Of a stretch of DNA of 11,406 nt, positions 1-7,268 are shown piece after piece. Numbering within the stretch: the stretch's first letter is position 1; each line of letters begins with the position of its first letter. Origin of the DNA: Bdellovibrionales bacterium (GTDB taxonomy: Bacteria; Bdellovibrionota; UBA1018; CAIMNF01). Below the pieces are notes generated by a model. It was given only the letters and a program-made list of their open reading frames with translations, was not told the DNA's origin and made no database searches. Location: positions 1-11,406 of the forward strand of contig CANGWP010000066.1 in NCBI GenBank assembly GCA_947457605.1, in the 5' to 3' direction. The translations under genes were made by a program, and so were the position numbers.

Positions 1-899
1 CCCTCACCCCGGGGGATCAAAACACCCACACCTCTTGGTGGATTCCTGGTGAATGAATCACTTCGGATGAACACCGTGCAGGTGATGAGGGGTGAGTACT
101 CAATTTCGCGAAGCGCCCTTGCCGCCATCGGGTCGTTTGCATCAAGCAGGGTCGCAAGATCCGGAGCTGGAATGGCCAGAACCACGTTCGAATCGAGGAG
201 GGATTCCAATTTCTTTCCGTATTCGATCTCTGTGGCAAGTTTGGACCTAAGCTTTGCGATCAAATCCGCCATGCCAAAGCGGGGTGCCATCATGCGCGGA
301 GGCGTTGCTTTCGGGCCACCTTTGGATTTTCGCTTGGACAGAAAGTTTCCGATCAAGGACTTTTCAGGAAATTCCGGCACCAAGCGGGGAAATGCAGCCG
401 AGAGCAAAAGCTGTTCGGGGCCTGCGGCAAATACCCCGGTCACAAAGGGGGCAAGAAGATAATTGAGTGCCGCTTCCCCGACATAGGTCCGACACCACTC
501 CGCAAGGGTCGCAGTTTTTGGATCAATGGGGCGCGAAGGCTTTGAAAAAATCCGGATCACGGTTTGAATTGCCTCAAAAAAAGTAAGCGGAAATTTCCTC
601 ATCCTCCCTTTGCGGTAAATGTAGCGCGCATGTGAGCCCGGGTTTACCCCGCACATCTCCACTCCAAGGTCGCGCAAGACCGCCTCCACCTCAGAATTCA
701 CCATCAAGCTATGAGCTGCCGATTCGGCAGGACCATGATGGGTTGCCCTCGTTTCGATCAAGCCGCCCGCGCGGCTCGATTGCTCGAGGATTCGAACATT
801 ATAACCCTGTTTCTTCAGGGCATAGCCCGCAAGAAGGCCGCTTACGCCTGCTCCAATGATTGTCACTGACTTGCGATTGGGATCAAGGGTGCCAATCAT
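1..899 (-). CDS. hemG: Protoporphyrinogen oxidase, FAD-dependent HemY type (3' end cut by window edge)
   Basis: This enzyme oxidises protoporphyrinogen IX to protoporphyrin IX, using FAD and normally O2, at the membrane face. About 299 residues are visible; the family is usually about 450-470. Near the N-terminus is a dinucleotide-binding loop, IIGAGVSGL (residues 14-22), followed by an acidic strand end at E39 and an RAGGLI segment (43-48). The stretch around residues 145-190 (LLAPFVTGVFAAGPEQL, then AAFPRLVPEFP) is characteristic of the PPOX family. The region before LAIPAPDLATLL is shorter than usual, suggesting loss of surface strands. The ATG at 899 lies 4 bases after the hemN stop and has no clear Shine-Dalgarno sequence, so translation probably depends on coupling. 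An in-frame ATG at 959 would add 20 basic residues and overlap hemN, and is less likely. The symbol follows common annotation practice; this is not the E. coli flavodoxin-like HemG. The C-terminus is outside the window. Confidence 0.93.
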   Translation of the reverse strand, partial: MIGTLDPNRKSVTIIGAGVSGLLAGYALKKQGYNVRILEQSSRAGGLIETRATHHGPAESAAHSLMVNSEVEAVLRDLGVEMCGVNPGSHARYIYRKGRMRKFPLTFFEAIQTVIRIFSKPSRPIDPKTATLAEWCRTYVGEAALNYLLAPFVTGVFAAGPEQLLLSAAFPRLVPEFPEKSLIGNFLSKRKSKGGPKATPPRMMAPRFGMADLIAKLRSKLATEIEYGKKLESLLDSNVVLAIPAPDLATLLDANDPMAARALREIEYSPLITCTVFIRSDSFTRNPPRGVGVLIPRGE

Positions 900-903
900 G
901 AAC

Positions 904-2271
904 TTAGACCGTTTGCGAGAAGAGTCTGGTTTCCGGAGCTTTTCTTGCAAGTCTTGCATCAAATGCCATGCAGACGTTGCGCAGGAATGCCCGTCCCTTT
1001 TCAGTAACCGTGCAAGAATTTGCTCCCATTTCAAGCAAGCGGTCTTGCATGAATTCCTGAAGCTTGGCCGGCACTTCGCTTAAGTAATCGACCCGCGCGC
1101 CTTCATCCGCCCAAGAGGTTTCCATCCGGGTCATGAGGTTCAGCACATGTTTTCGAAGAATCAGGTCTTCTGCGTTCAGCACATGACCGCGATAGATTGG
1201 AATCTCCCCCCGTTCGACCCGCTCCACATAGGTTTCGAGCAGCTTTTCATTTTGGGCAAAGGCGCTCCACGCATCGCCGATTGCGGACACTCCGAGCGCC
1301 AGAATCGGGTTCACATTCCGCGCGGTATAGCCCATGAAATTCCGGTGCAGGGATTTTGATGAAACCGCCGTAAAGAGCGAATCGGTTTTCAGCGCGAAGT
1401 GGTCCATTCCGATTTCAATGTAGCCTGCGGACTCAAGAAGCTCACGGCCCCGTTCATAGAGCGCCCGTTTTTGATCGCCGCTTGGGAGATCAGCTTCGGT
1501 GAATCGTCGCTGTCCCGGCTTGATCCAAGGCACATGCGCATAGGCATAAAACGCGATTCGGTCAGGGCGCAAGCGCACGACCATTTCGATGGTGTCTTCG
1601 ATGCTCGCAATCGTCTGAAGTGGAAGTCCGTAGATCAAATCATAGTTCACGCTGGTAAACCCGAGCGCGCGTGCCTCATCGGTAAGCGTCTTGACCTGCT
1701 CAAAGGATTGAACACGGTTGACGATGTCCTGCACCTTCGGGTCAAAATCCTGGATTCCAAGACTGATGCGCTTGAAGCGCTTTTCGCGTAGCACTTCGAG
1801 ATGTTCGCGCTTGGTGACCCTTGGATCGACTTCGATCGAGAACTCGAAATCCGGAGTGGTCTCGCAATGGGAAAGCAAGCCATCCAGAAACCGGTCAAGT
1901 TCCGAAGGAGTGAAAAAGGTCGGAGTGCCGCCGCCCAGGTGCAGTTCGCTCAGTTTCAGTTTTTTTATCCCAAGCTTTTCACGATAAAGCGCGAATTCCT
2001 TCAAAATCGTGTTGATGTACGGATCAGACACTCCGTGATTGCGGGTGATGCGGGTGTTGCATCCGCAATAGGTGCAAAGGGATTCACAAAAGGGCAGATG
2101 CGCGTAAATCGCAGCACCCGTTCCGGATGCGGTTGCCTGAGAAATGGAGTTCTTCAGGGCTTGAAGCCACTGGGTCTCGGTAGGGTTTGTGTCCCAATAG
2201 GGAACGGTCGGGTAGCTGGTGTAGCGCGGCCCTGGGACGTTGTATTTTCTTAAAAGCTCGGAATCCATCAT
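904..2271 (-). CDS. hemN: Oxygen-independent coproporphyrinogen III dehydrogenase (radical SAM)
   Basis: HemN converts coproporphyrinogen III to protoporphyrinogen IX by two SAM-dependent oxidative decarboxylations, without O2, in the cytoplasm. The product is 455 residues, close to E. coli HemN (457). The 4Fe-4S/SAM motif has cysteines at 62, 66, 69 and 71 (FCESLCTYCGC), the same numbers as in E. coli HemN, and Tyr56 is kept. GGGTPT (113-118) and EVDP (147-150) are SAM-binding motifs. The later IGMDHFA, MGYTA and GVSAIGDA segments are typical of true HemN rather than the related HemW haem chaperone. The reading frame stays open upstream to 2481, but the start at 2271 is chosen because it forms an ATGA overlap with the hemE stop, has an AGAGG ribosome binding site, and gives the family N-terminus (LRKYNVPGPRYTSYPT). 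The stop lies 4 bases before hemG. Confidence 0.97.
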   Translation of the reverse strand: MMDSELLRKYNVPGPRYTSYPTVPYWDTNPTETQWLQALKNSISQATASGTGAAIYAHLPFCESLCTYCGCNTRITRNHGVSDPYINTILKEFALYREKLGIKKLKLSELHLGGGTPTFFTPSELDRFLDGLLSHCETTPDFEFSIEVDPRVTKREHLEVLREKRFKRISLGIQDFDPKVQDIVNRVQSFEQVKTLTDEARALGFTSVNYDLIYGLPLQTIASIEDTIEMVVRLRPDRIAFYAYAHVPWIKPGQRRFTEADLPSGDQKRALYERGRELLESAGYIEIGMDHFALKTDSLFTAVSSKSLHRNFMGYTARNVNPILALGVSAIGDAWSAFAQNEKLLETYVERVERGEIPIYRGHVLNAEDLILRKHVLNLMTRMETSWADEGARVDYLSEVPAKLQEFMQDRLLEMGANSCTVTEKGRAFLRNVCMAFDARLARKAPETRLFSQTV

Positions 2272-3326
2272 TTGAGCACCTCTTTTTGATAGCGTAGGAA
2301 ATTCCGGACGTTTTGTTCCGGTGTCCATTGCAGCACCCCATGACCGAGTCCGCAGATCCATCCCTGAAGACGTTCGCGGGGAAGCTTCAGGATGGGGGCG
2401 AAGAATTTTTCGATTTCCTGAAGACACGCTTGTTCCGGAAGGAGCATGAGATTCGGATCGAAATTTCCCTGAATGGACCATTTGTGACCAAAGTTCTGAA
2501 GTACCGATGCAAGATCATGGTGCCAATCGATTCCGAGGCATTCAAAGGGGAGCCCTTCGAGATGCTGCCAGTGCCAGGGGCTTGTCCCTTTTGAGTAATA
2601 AACCACCGGGGTCTTTGGATGCCGCCTTCTAAATTCAATCAAAACCTCACGAAGAGTCGGAATCACCACTTCGCGGTAAAGTGCAGGCTCAACATCCCCT
2701 GCACAGGTGTCCATCACGGCAACGGCATCGGCGCCGTTTTTGGCCTGAAGACTCATATTTTCGATCAGAAGGGGGTTTAGGATTTCATAAAACCCTGCAT
2801 ATCTTCCGTCGGTAAGACCCTGTTTTGCATCACTGAGTGAGCCCTGATGGGAGCCTTCGACTGCATAATAGAAAAGGGTGAGTGGACCACCTACAAATCC
2901 GATCAGCGATTTTGAGGCAGGGAGTCCTCGTCGAATGAGTTGTAGAGCGCGGCCCTGATAGGAAACGCCTTCCACGAGCTCGAGCGGACTCTTGCGCGCA
3001 GGGTTCAGCTTTTCAAGGTCTGCGAGACTCTTTAGGTGCCAACCGAGCTTGGGGCCCGGTGAATACTCAAGCCCCATGCCCAAAACCTCAAGGGGGAATA
3101 GCAGATCAGAAAAGAGAATCGCCGCATCGAAATCGAAATCCCGGATCGGGCCAAAGGTTGTTTCGGCCGCAAGCTCAGGGACCTTGCAAAGTTCCATGAA
3201 GGTGTGTTTCCTTTTTAATGCCTGATAGTGCGAGTGATACCGTCCTGCTTGCCGCATGAACCAAACGGGAGGACGACCGGTGTTCTTTCGAAATACTGCA
3301 TTGGTGTAAAGGGTATCGTTCGTCAT
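2268..3326 (-). CDS. hemE: Uroporphyrinogen decarboxylase
   Basis: HemE removes four acetate carboxyls from uroporphyrinogen III to give coproporphyrinogen III; it is cytosolic and needs no cofactor. The 352-residue product is of normal family length. The N-terminal signature PVWFMRQAGRY (residues 20-30) carries the substrate-binding arginines R25 and R29. LFSDLLFPLEVLGM (71-84) holds the key Asp74. Tyr154 in FYYAVEG matches the conserved active-site tyrosine. QGNFDP (286-291) and CGLGHGVLQWTPEQNV (325-340, with His329) are the other family signatures. The ATG overlaps the stop of the upstream response regulator (ATGA), and an AAGGA ribosome binding site lies just before it. The 3' end overlaps hemN in the same way, so response regulator, hemE and hemN are translationally coupled. 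Confidence 0.98.
   Translation of the reverse strand: MTNDTLYTNAVFRKNTGRPPVWFMRQAGRYHSHYQALKRKHTFMELCKVPELAAETTFGPIRDFDFDAAILFSDLLFPLEVLGMGLEYSPGPKLGWHLKSLADLEKLNPARKSPLELVEGVSYQGRALQLIRRGLPASKSLIGFVGGPLTLFYYAVEGSHQGSLSDAKQGLTDGRYAGFYEILNPLLIENMSLQAKNGADAVAVMDTCAGDVEPALYREVVIPTLREVLIEFRRRHPKTPVVYYSKGTSPWHWQHLEGLPFECLGIDWHHDLASVLQNFGHKWSIQGNFDPNLMLLPEQACLQEIEKFFAPILKLPRERLQGWICGLGHGVLQWTPEQNVRNFLRYQKEVLK
2279..2283 (-). promoter_or_regulatory. Ribosome binding site for hemN
   Basis: The minus strand reads AGAGG, 7 bases before the ATG at 2271, inside the last codons of hemE. It supports the short hemN start over the open frame that extends another 210 bases upstream. Confidence 0.65.
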
Positions 3327-4021
3327 GGGGATTCCTTTTCAAGGATGTAGCCGACTCCGCGGACGCTTCGAATCAGAAGCGGGTTCTCGGGATCGGGCTC
3401 GATCAATCGTCGTAGGCGCAAAATGAAATTGTCGATGGTGCGGGGGGTGGGATACTCGTCTTCGCTCCAAACCAGATTCAGGATTTCATCGCGGCTGACC
3501 ACTTGGCCGCGCTTTTCAAAAAGAAGTTTCAAAAGGGCGCACTCCTTGTGAGAGAGCTGGTATTTGTTCCCGTCGTTCAAGAGCTGGTACTCTGAGAACG
3601 ACACGGAAGCCCTGCCGATCCGGACTTCGCGAGGGCCGCTCTGGTCCGCTTCCACAAATCGGGCCCGCTTCATCACATTTTGAATTCGCAAAAGCAGTTC
3701 CTTGAAGTGAAAGGGCTTTACAATGTAGTCCTCGGCTCCAAGCTCAAGTCCGTGAATCCGGTCCTCGGGAGTGCCCGCAGCGGTCAAAAATACAATTGCG
3801 GTTCCTGGCTGTGTGCTTCGAATGAGGCGGGCGACATCAAATCCGTTTCCATCCGGAAGATTCACATCGAGCAGGGCGAGATTGAACTTGTCGCTTGCGA
3901 GCGCACCTTTTGCCTGCGAAAGACTTTGTGCCCACACCGGCTCAAAGCCCTCGTGGGTCAGGCGATCCTTGAGGGTGGAGCCCACGTTCACTTCATCTTC
4001 CAAAAGAAGCAACTTAGGCAT
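3323..4021 (-). CDS. OmpR/PhoB-family response regulator in the haem operon
   Basis: This is a two-component transcription factor of 232 residues. The receiver domain (about 1-115) has the acidic pair E8/D9, the phosphoacceptor Asp52 in LALLDVNLPDG, Thr80 in FLTAAG and Lys102 in IVKPF, so all switch residues are present. A winged-helix DNA-binding domain follows (about 130-230), with LSHKECALLKLL, REILNLVW-like and RTIDNFILRLRRLIE segments and the terminal RSVRGVGYIL wing, typical of OmpR/PhoB proteins. The start at 4021 (MPKLLLLEDE) gives the standard receiver N-terminus and overlaps the kinase stop by 8 bases; in-frame ATGs at 4036 and 4057 are possible but add non-family residues. The kinase encoded just upstream is the presumed partner. 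Its targets are unknown; the position suggests control of tetrapyrrole synthesis (inference). I cannot assign a named subfamily. Confidence 0.95.
   Translation of the reverse strand: MPKLLLLEDEVNVGSTLKDRLTHEGFEPVWAQSLSQAKGALASDKFNLALLDVNLPDGNGFDVARLIRSTQPGTAIVFLTAAGTPEDRIHGLELGAEDYIVKPFHFKELLLRIQNVMKRARFVEADQSGPREVRIGRASVSFSEYQLLNDGNKYQLSHKECALLKLLFEKRGQVVSRDEILNLVWSEDEYPTPRTIDNFILRLRRLIEPDPENPLLIRSVRGVGYILEKESP
3333..3337 (-). promoter_or_regulatory. Ribosome binding site for hemE
   Basis: The minus strand reads AAGGA, about 6 bases upstream of the hemE ATG and within the end of the response regulator gene. It gives hemE its own strong initiation signal in addition to the ATGA overlap. Confidence 0.6.
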
Positions 4022-4982
4022 CGGGGCCCCCAGCATCCTTTTCAAGAGGAAAATCAAGCTCAGTAACGAAGCGCCCGTCTTTTGGTTCGAAGGAAGCTTC
4101 GCCTTTCATTTTGTTCATCAGGGTTCGAATCAGGTAGAGGCCGACTCCCGCTCCCTGCGAATTGGATCCGCGATAAAAGAGCTGTCCCAGGGATTCAGTG
4201 GATCCGGTAAAATTCGAGTTTTCGTGAATGACCTTGAGCTGATAGTGGGAATCCGAGGACTTTCCTAAAAGTTGAATCCGGGTCGGACCGGTTCCCGAAT
4301 ACTTCAAGGCGTTGTCAAAGAGGTTTCGGAGAATCATGGTCATGGCGGATGGGTCCGCTAGAACGCGAGCCTCTTCCACCGAAAGATCGATCAGGAGACG
4401 GTTCTCGCCCAAGGTGTGTTGGGGGATGATCCGATTTTGGAGAAAACTCCGGATTGGGAGCACCTGGGGACGTAAAGCGCCGCCACCCTCGATTCTTGCA
4501 AGCTCAAGGGTTTGCTGGACCTGGCTCTCGAGCCGTCCGGCGTCTTCGAGCAGGCGATTCAGATAGGGCGTGTGCTTTGGGTTGTCCTCGATGTCGCGAA
4601 GAGCTTCTGCCTGGAGACGAATGCTGGTAAGCGGAGTCCTCAGCTCATGCGTGATGGATGCAAAAAACGCCTCAAGGCTTCGGGATCGTCGCGTATCGCG
4701 CGCGTAAAAAAACAACAGAATCCCGTTGGTGACCAGGATCAGCAGGATGAAGGTTCCGGATTCGCCCTCGATCATCCGAAGATTGCGATCAAGCCTCGAT
4801 TGGACCTGGGATTCGGGCACACCAAGCTGGGTCTGGAGGCCTGCGATCTCATCGCTTTGCTGTTTCAGCAAGGTCCCCCACCAAAGCGCAAGCACCACAA
4901 GAGTCACCACCCAGAGTCCCTGGATAATCACCAGCAGCTTGAAGCGCCGATCGGGTTTTTTGATGAAATCGCCTTCGCCCAT
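4014..4982 (-). CDS. Membrane sensor histidine kinase with atypical ATP-binding G1 motif
   Basis: This is a 322-residue inner-membrane sensor kinase, the presumed partner of the downstream response regulator. It has two hydrophobic helices (about 14-37 and 77-93) flanking a short periplasmic stretch of about 40 residues, which is polar and could form a coiled coil (residues 40-72). No HAMP, PAS or GAF domain is apparent. The HisKA motif FFASITHELRTPLTS carries the phosphorylated His112. The HATPase N-box ILRNLFDNALKYS (N220, N224), an F-box-like LFYRGSNS and the G2 box GAGVGL (277-282) are recognisable. The G1 box, normally DxGxG, reads VIHENSNF at 251-258 and lacks both the Asp and the glycines. 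Such a small sensor region suggests detection at or within the membrane; the signal is unknown. The gene starts 7 bases after the hemL stop with only a weak ribosome binding site. Confidence 0.93.
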   Translation of the reverse strand: MGEGDFIKKPDRRFKLLVIIQGLWVVTLVVLALWWGTLLKQQSDEIAGLQTQLGVPESQVQSRLDRNLRMIEGESGTFILLILVTNGILLFFYARDTRRSRSLEAFFASITHELRTPLTSIRLQAEALRDIEDNPKHTPYLNRLLEDAGRLESQVQQTLELARIEGGGALRPQVLPIRSFLQNRIIPQHTLGENRLLIDLSVEEARVLADPSAMTMILRNLFDNALKYSGTGPTRIQLLGKSSDSHYQLKVIHENSNFTGSTESLGQLFYRGSNSQGAGVGLYLIRTLMNKMKGEASFEPKDGRFVTELDFPLEKDAGGPDA

Positions 4983-4988
4983 TGAAAC

Positions 4989-6284
4989 TTATACCTTGAT
5001 CGAGCTGAATACTTTTTTGGCAGACGCAAGCACCCGGTTCAGGTCCTCGTCCGAGTGAGCGGTGCTCAGGAATCCAACTTCGTAACCGCTTGGCGCGAGG
5101 TACACGCCCTCATCCAGGAATCCGTGGAAGATTTTTGCATAATGGGCTTTTTGCTCCGCTGGAATTTTTTCGATCCTGCGAACCGTTTCGGTGCCGTTGC
5201 AAACCATCCAGGAAATCGATCCGAATTTTTGGATCAGGACCGGGAAGGGCAGGTGCGCGCTTGCAAGTTTTTGCATCTCACTTGTGAACCATTCGCCGGT
5301 TTTTGCCAGTTTTTCAAAAGGCCGATCCCGGATGATTTTTCTCAGCATCGCATGCCCCGCCTGCATGGCCACTGGATTCGCAGAAAGAGTACCTGCCTGG
5401 TATACAGGACCCATGGGTGCGACATAGTCCATGATGCGCTTTCTTCCACCATAGGCACCAACCGGCATTCCGCCGCCGATGATTTTTCCATAAGTCACAA
5501 GATCAGGAGTGATGCCGGTCAGCTCCGCCATGCCGCCCACGGCGGTGCGGAAGCCCGAAATCACCTCATCCAAAATGAGCACTGTGCAATACTTGTGGCA
5601 GAGTGTTTCGAGCTTTTTCAAGAATTCCTGTCTCTGCAACAAGAGTCCGTTGTTTGCGGGCAGTGGCTCAATGATGGCAGCGGCAAGATTCGGCCCGTGA
5701 AGTTCGAACGCTTCTTCGAGCGCTTTTTCATCATCGAGCGGACACACGATCGTCTCGGATGCGGTCTTTGCAGAAATCCCGGCACTGTCGGGAGATGCCA
5801 TTTCGGCAAGTCCCGAGCCCGCGCGGACCAGGAGCGAATCCACATGGCCGTGGTAGCAACCATCGAATTTGAGCACAAGGTCACGCTTGGTGTATCCGCG
5901 CGCAAGGCGGATCGCGGACATCACGGCCTCGGTTCCGGAACTTACGAAACGGATGTTCTCGATGAAGGGAATCGCCTTCATGAGGTCTTCTGCGAATTCG
6001 AGCGAGTACCGCTCGGCGGTTCCATAGGACCAGCCCTTGGAGAGCGCAATCTTGATGGCCTCTCCGATTTCCGGATCCTGGTGACCGAACAGGAGCGGTC
6101 CCCAGGACATGCAGAAATCAATGTACTCATTGCCATCGACATCGCGCAGACGCGATCCTTTGGCAGATTCAATGAATACGGGAGTTCCACCCACGCCGCG
6201 AAATCCGCGGACTGGCGAGTGCACGCCACCGGGTGCGACTTTTTTTGCCCGTTCAAAAAGCGATTCTGAGGTTTTGATGTTCAT
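4989..6284 (-). CDS. hemL: Glutamate-1-semialdehyde 2,1-aminomutase
   Basis: This PLP enzyme converts glutamate-1-semialdehyde, the product of HemA, into 5-aminolevulinate. The 431-residue length is normal. Family landmarks, in order: GGVHSPVRGF (19-28), SWGPLLFGH (60-68), SSGTEAVMSAIRLAR (115-129, phosphate binding), FDGCYHGH (140-147), ILDEVISGFR (237-246, cofactor-contacting Asp239) and TYGKIIGGGMPVGAYGG, in which Lys267 forms the Schiff base with PLP. The start at 6284 overlaps the hemB stop in an ATGA arrangement and has GGAAAG just upstream; an in-frame ATG at 6299 would add only five residues. HemL with HemA shows that the cell uses the C5 pathway rather than the ALA synthase of alphaproteobacteria. 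Confidence 0.98.
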   Translation of the reverse strand: MNIKTSESLFERAKKVAPGGVHSPVRGFRGVGGTPVFIESAKGSRLRDVDGNEYIDFCMSWGPLLFGHQDPEIGEAIKIALSKGWSYGTAERYSLEFAEDLMKAIPFIENIRFVSSGTEAVMSAIRLARGYTKRDLVLKFDGCYHGHVDSLLVRAGSGLAEMASPDSAGISAKTASETIVCPLDDEKALEEAFELHGPNLAAAIIEPLPANNGLLLQRQEFLKKLETLCHKYCTVLILDEVISGFRTAVGGMAELTGITPDLVTYGKIIGGGMPVGAYGGRKRIMDYVAPMGPVYQAGTLSANPVAMQAGHAMLRKIIRDRPFEKLAKTGEWFTSEMQKLASAHLPFPVLIQKFGSISWMVCNGTETVRRIEKIPAEQKAHYAKIFHGFLDEGVYLAPSGYEVGFLSTAHSDEDLNRVLASAKKVFSSIKV

Positions 6285-7261
6285 GTTCTTTCCATCCATT
6301 CTTTCGCGGAGCGAGCTCCGTAGGTAATCACCATTTGTGCGCCGGCCCTGAAAAATGCAGTCCAGGACTCCAGGTGTGCGCGCCTTGCATCGACCAGGCC
6401 CTTTTCGGCCATGAGTTCGATTGCCGCAAACTCTCCACTCACTTCATACACGGCCCAAGGAAGCGGAATCTCGCGGGTGAGGTTTGAAATCACATCGAGG
6501 TAGGGGAGTCCGGGCTTTACCATCAGGATATCGGCGCCTTCCTCCATGTCGCGAAGGCTCGAGCCCAGGGCATCCATCGGGTTTGCAGGATCAATCTGAT
6601 AGGTGCCCCGGTCCTTGATCTTCACCTCGCCCTTGGGAGCCGAGTCTGCGGCCACACGGAAGGGGCCGTAAAATCCTGAGTGAAATTTGGCGGAATAGCT
6701 CATGATCAGGGTTTCAAAAAACCGGTTTTCATCCAAGGTCTCGCGGATTGCCCGGATCCGGTGGTCCATCATATCACTCGGAGCAACACAGTCCACACCG
6801 GCCTTGGCGTATGAAAGTGCTGCGCTCGCAAGTGCGGTGACTGACTCGCCGTTCAGCACGTGATCCATGGAGTCGTTCAAAATTCCGCAATGTCCGTGGG
6901 AGGTGTAGGAACAAAGACAAACATCGACTGAAAGAAAGATGTCTTTCCCAAACTGTTTCTTTAGGGCCGCGATCTGGGATGAGGTGAAGGAGTAGTCAAA
7001 CTTTGAATCAGCCTTTTGTGCAGGCACACCGAATAGAAGAAAGCTCTTCACTCCCGCGTTGAGATCCGAATCCACTTGTTTCAATAAGCTTTCGGGAGTG
7101 TCGCGGTAGACGTGAGTGAGGCCCGGGATCGGTTCTTTTTGTTTGATTCCTTCGACCACAAACAAAGGCTGAATGAGTTTTGAAACATCAAACGACACGC
7201 TTCGGGTCAGGTTCCTAAGGATCGGGCTCTTTCGGATTCTTCGATTCGATTCAGGATACAT
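6281..7261 (-). CDS. hemB: Delta-aminolevulinic acid dehydratase (porphobilinogen synthase), zinc type
   Basis: HemB condenses two 5-aminolevulinates to porphobilinogen in the cytosol. The product is 326 residues, a normal length. Two Schiff-base lysines are visible: Lys192 in SYSAKFHSGFYGPFR and Lys249 in LMVKPGLPYLD. The metal site DVCLCSYTSHGHCG gives Cys115, Cys117 and Cys125, which marks the zinc-dependent class rather than the Mg-type with DxALDxY. The N-terminus RRIRKSPILRNLTR matches the family. The frame is open upstream to 7441 inside hemC, but the ATG at 7261 gives the family N-terminus, sits 7 bases after the hemC stop and has a GGAG motif about 10 bases upstream. The 3' end overlaps hemL by 4 bases. 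Confidence 0.98.
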   Translation of the reverse strand: MYPESNRRIRKSPILRNLTRSVSFDVSKLIQPLFVVEGIKQKEPIPGLTHVYRDTPESLLKQVDSDLNAGVKSFLLFGVPAQKADSKFDYSFTSSQIAALKKQFGKDIFLSVDVCLCSYTSHGHCGILNDSMDHVLNGESVTALASAALSYAKAGVDCVAPSDMMDHRIRAIRETLDENRFFETLIMSYSAKFHSGFYGPFRVAADSAPKGEVKIKDRGTYQIDPANPMDALGSSLRDMEEGADILMVKPGLPYLDVISNLTREIPLPWAVYEVSGEFAAIELMAEKGLVDARRAHLESWTAFFRAGAQMVITYGARSAKEWMERT

Positions 7262-7268
7262 CGGAAAT

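Noticed and set aside
904..2481. Longer hemN start at 2481, giving 525 residues.
   Set aside because: The extra 70 residues overlap hemE, look unlike HemN, and the start at 2271 has an AGAGG site, an ATGA overlap and cysteine numbering identical to E. coli HemN.
4022..4034. GGGGGCCCC hairpin at the kinase/regulator junction as a terminator or attenuator.
   Set aside because: The stem is very short, has no following T-run and lies within coding sequence just before the regulator ATG.
5055..6269. A 404-codon open frame on the plus strand opposite hemL.
   Set aside because: The antisense strand of a well-supported hemL gene; the translation has no recognisable family pattern and a composition typical of shadow frames.
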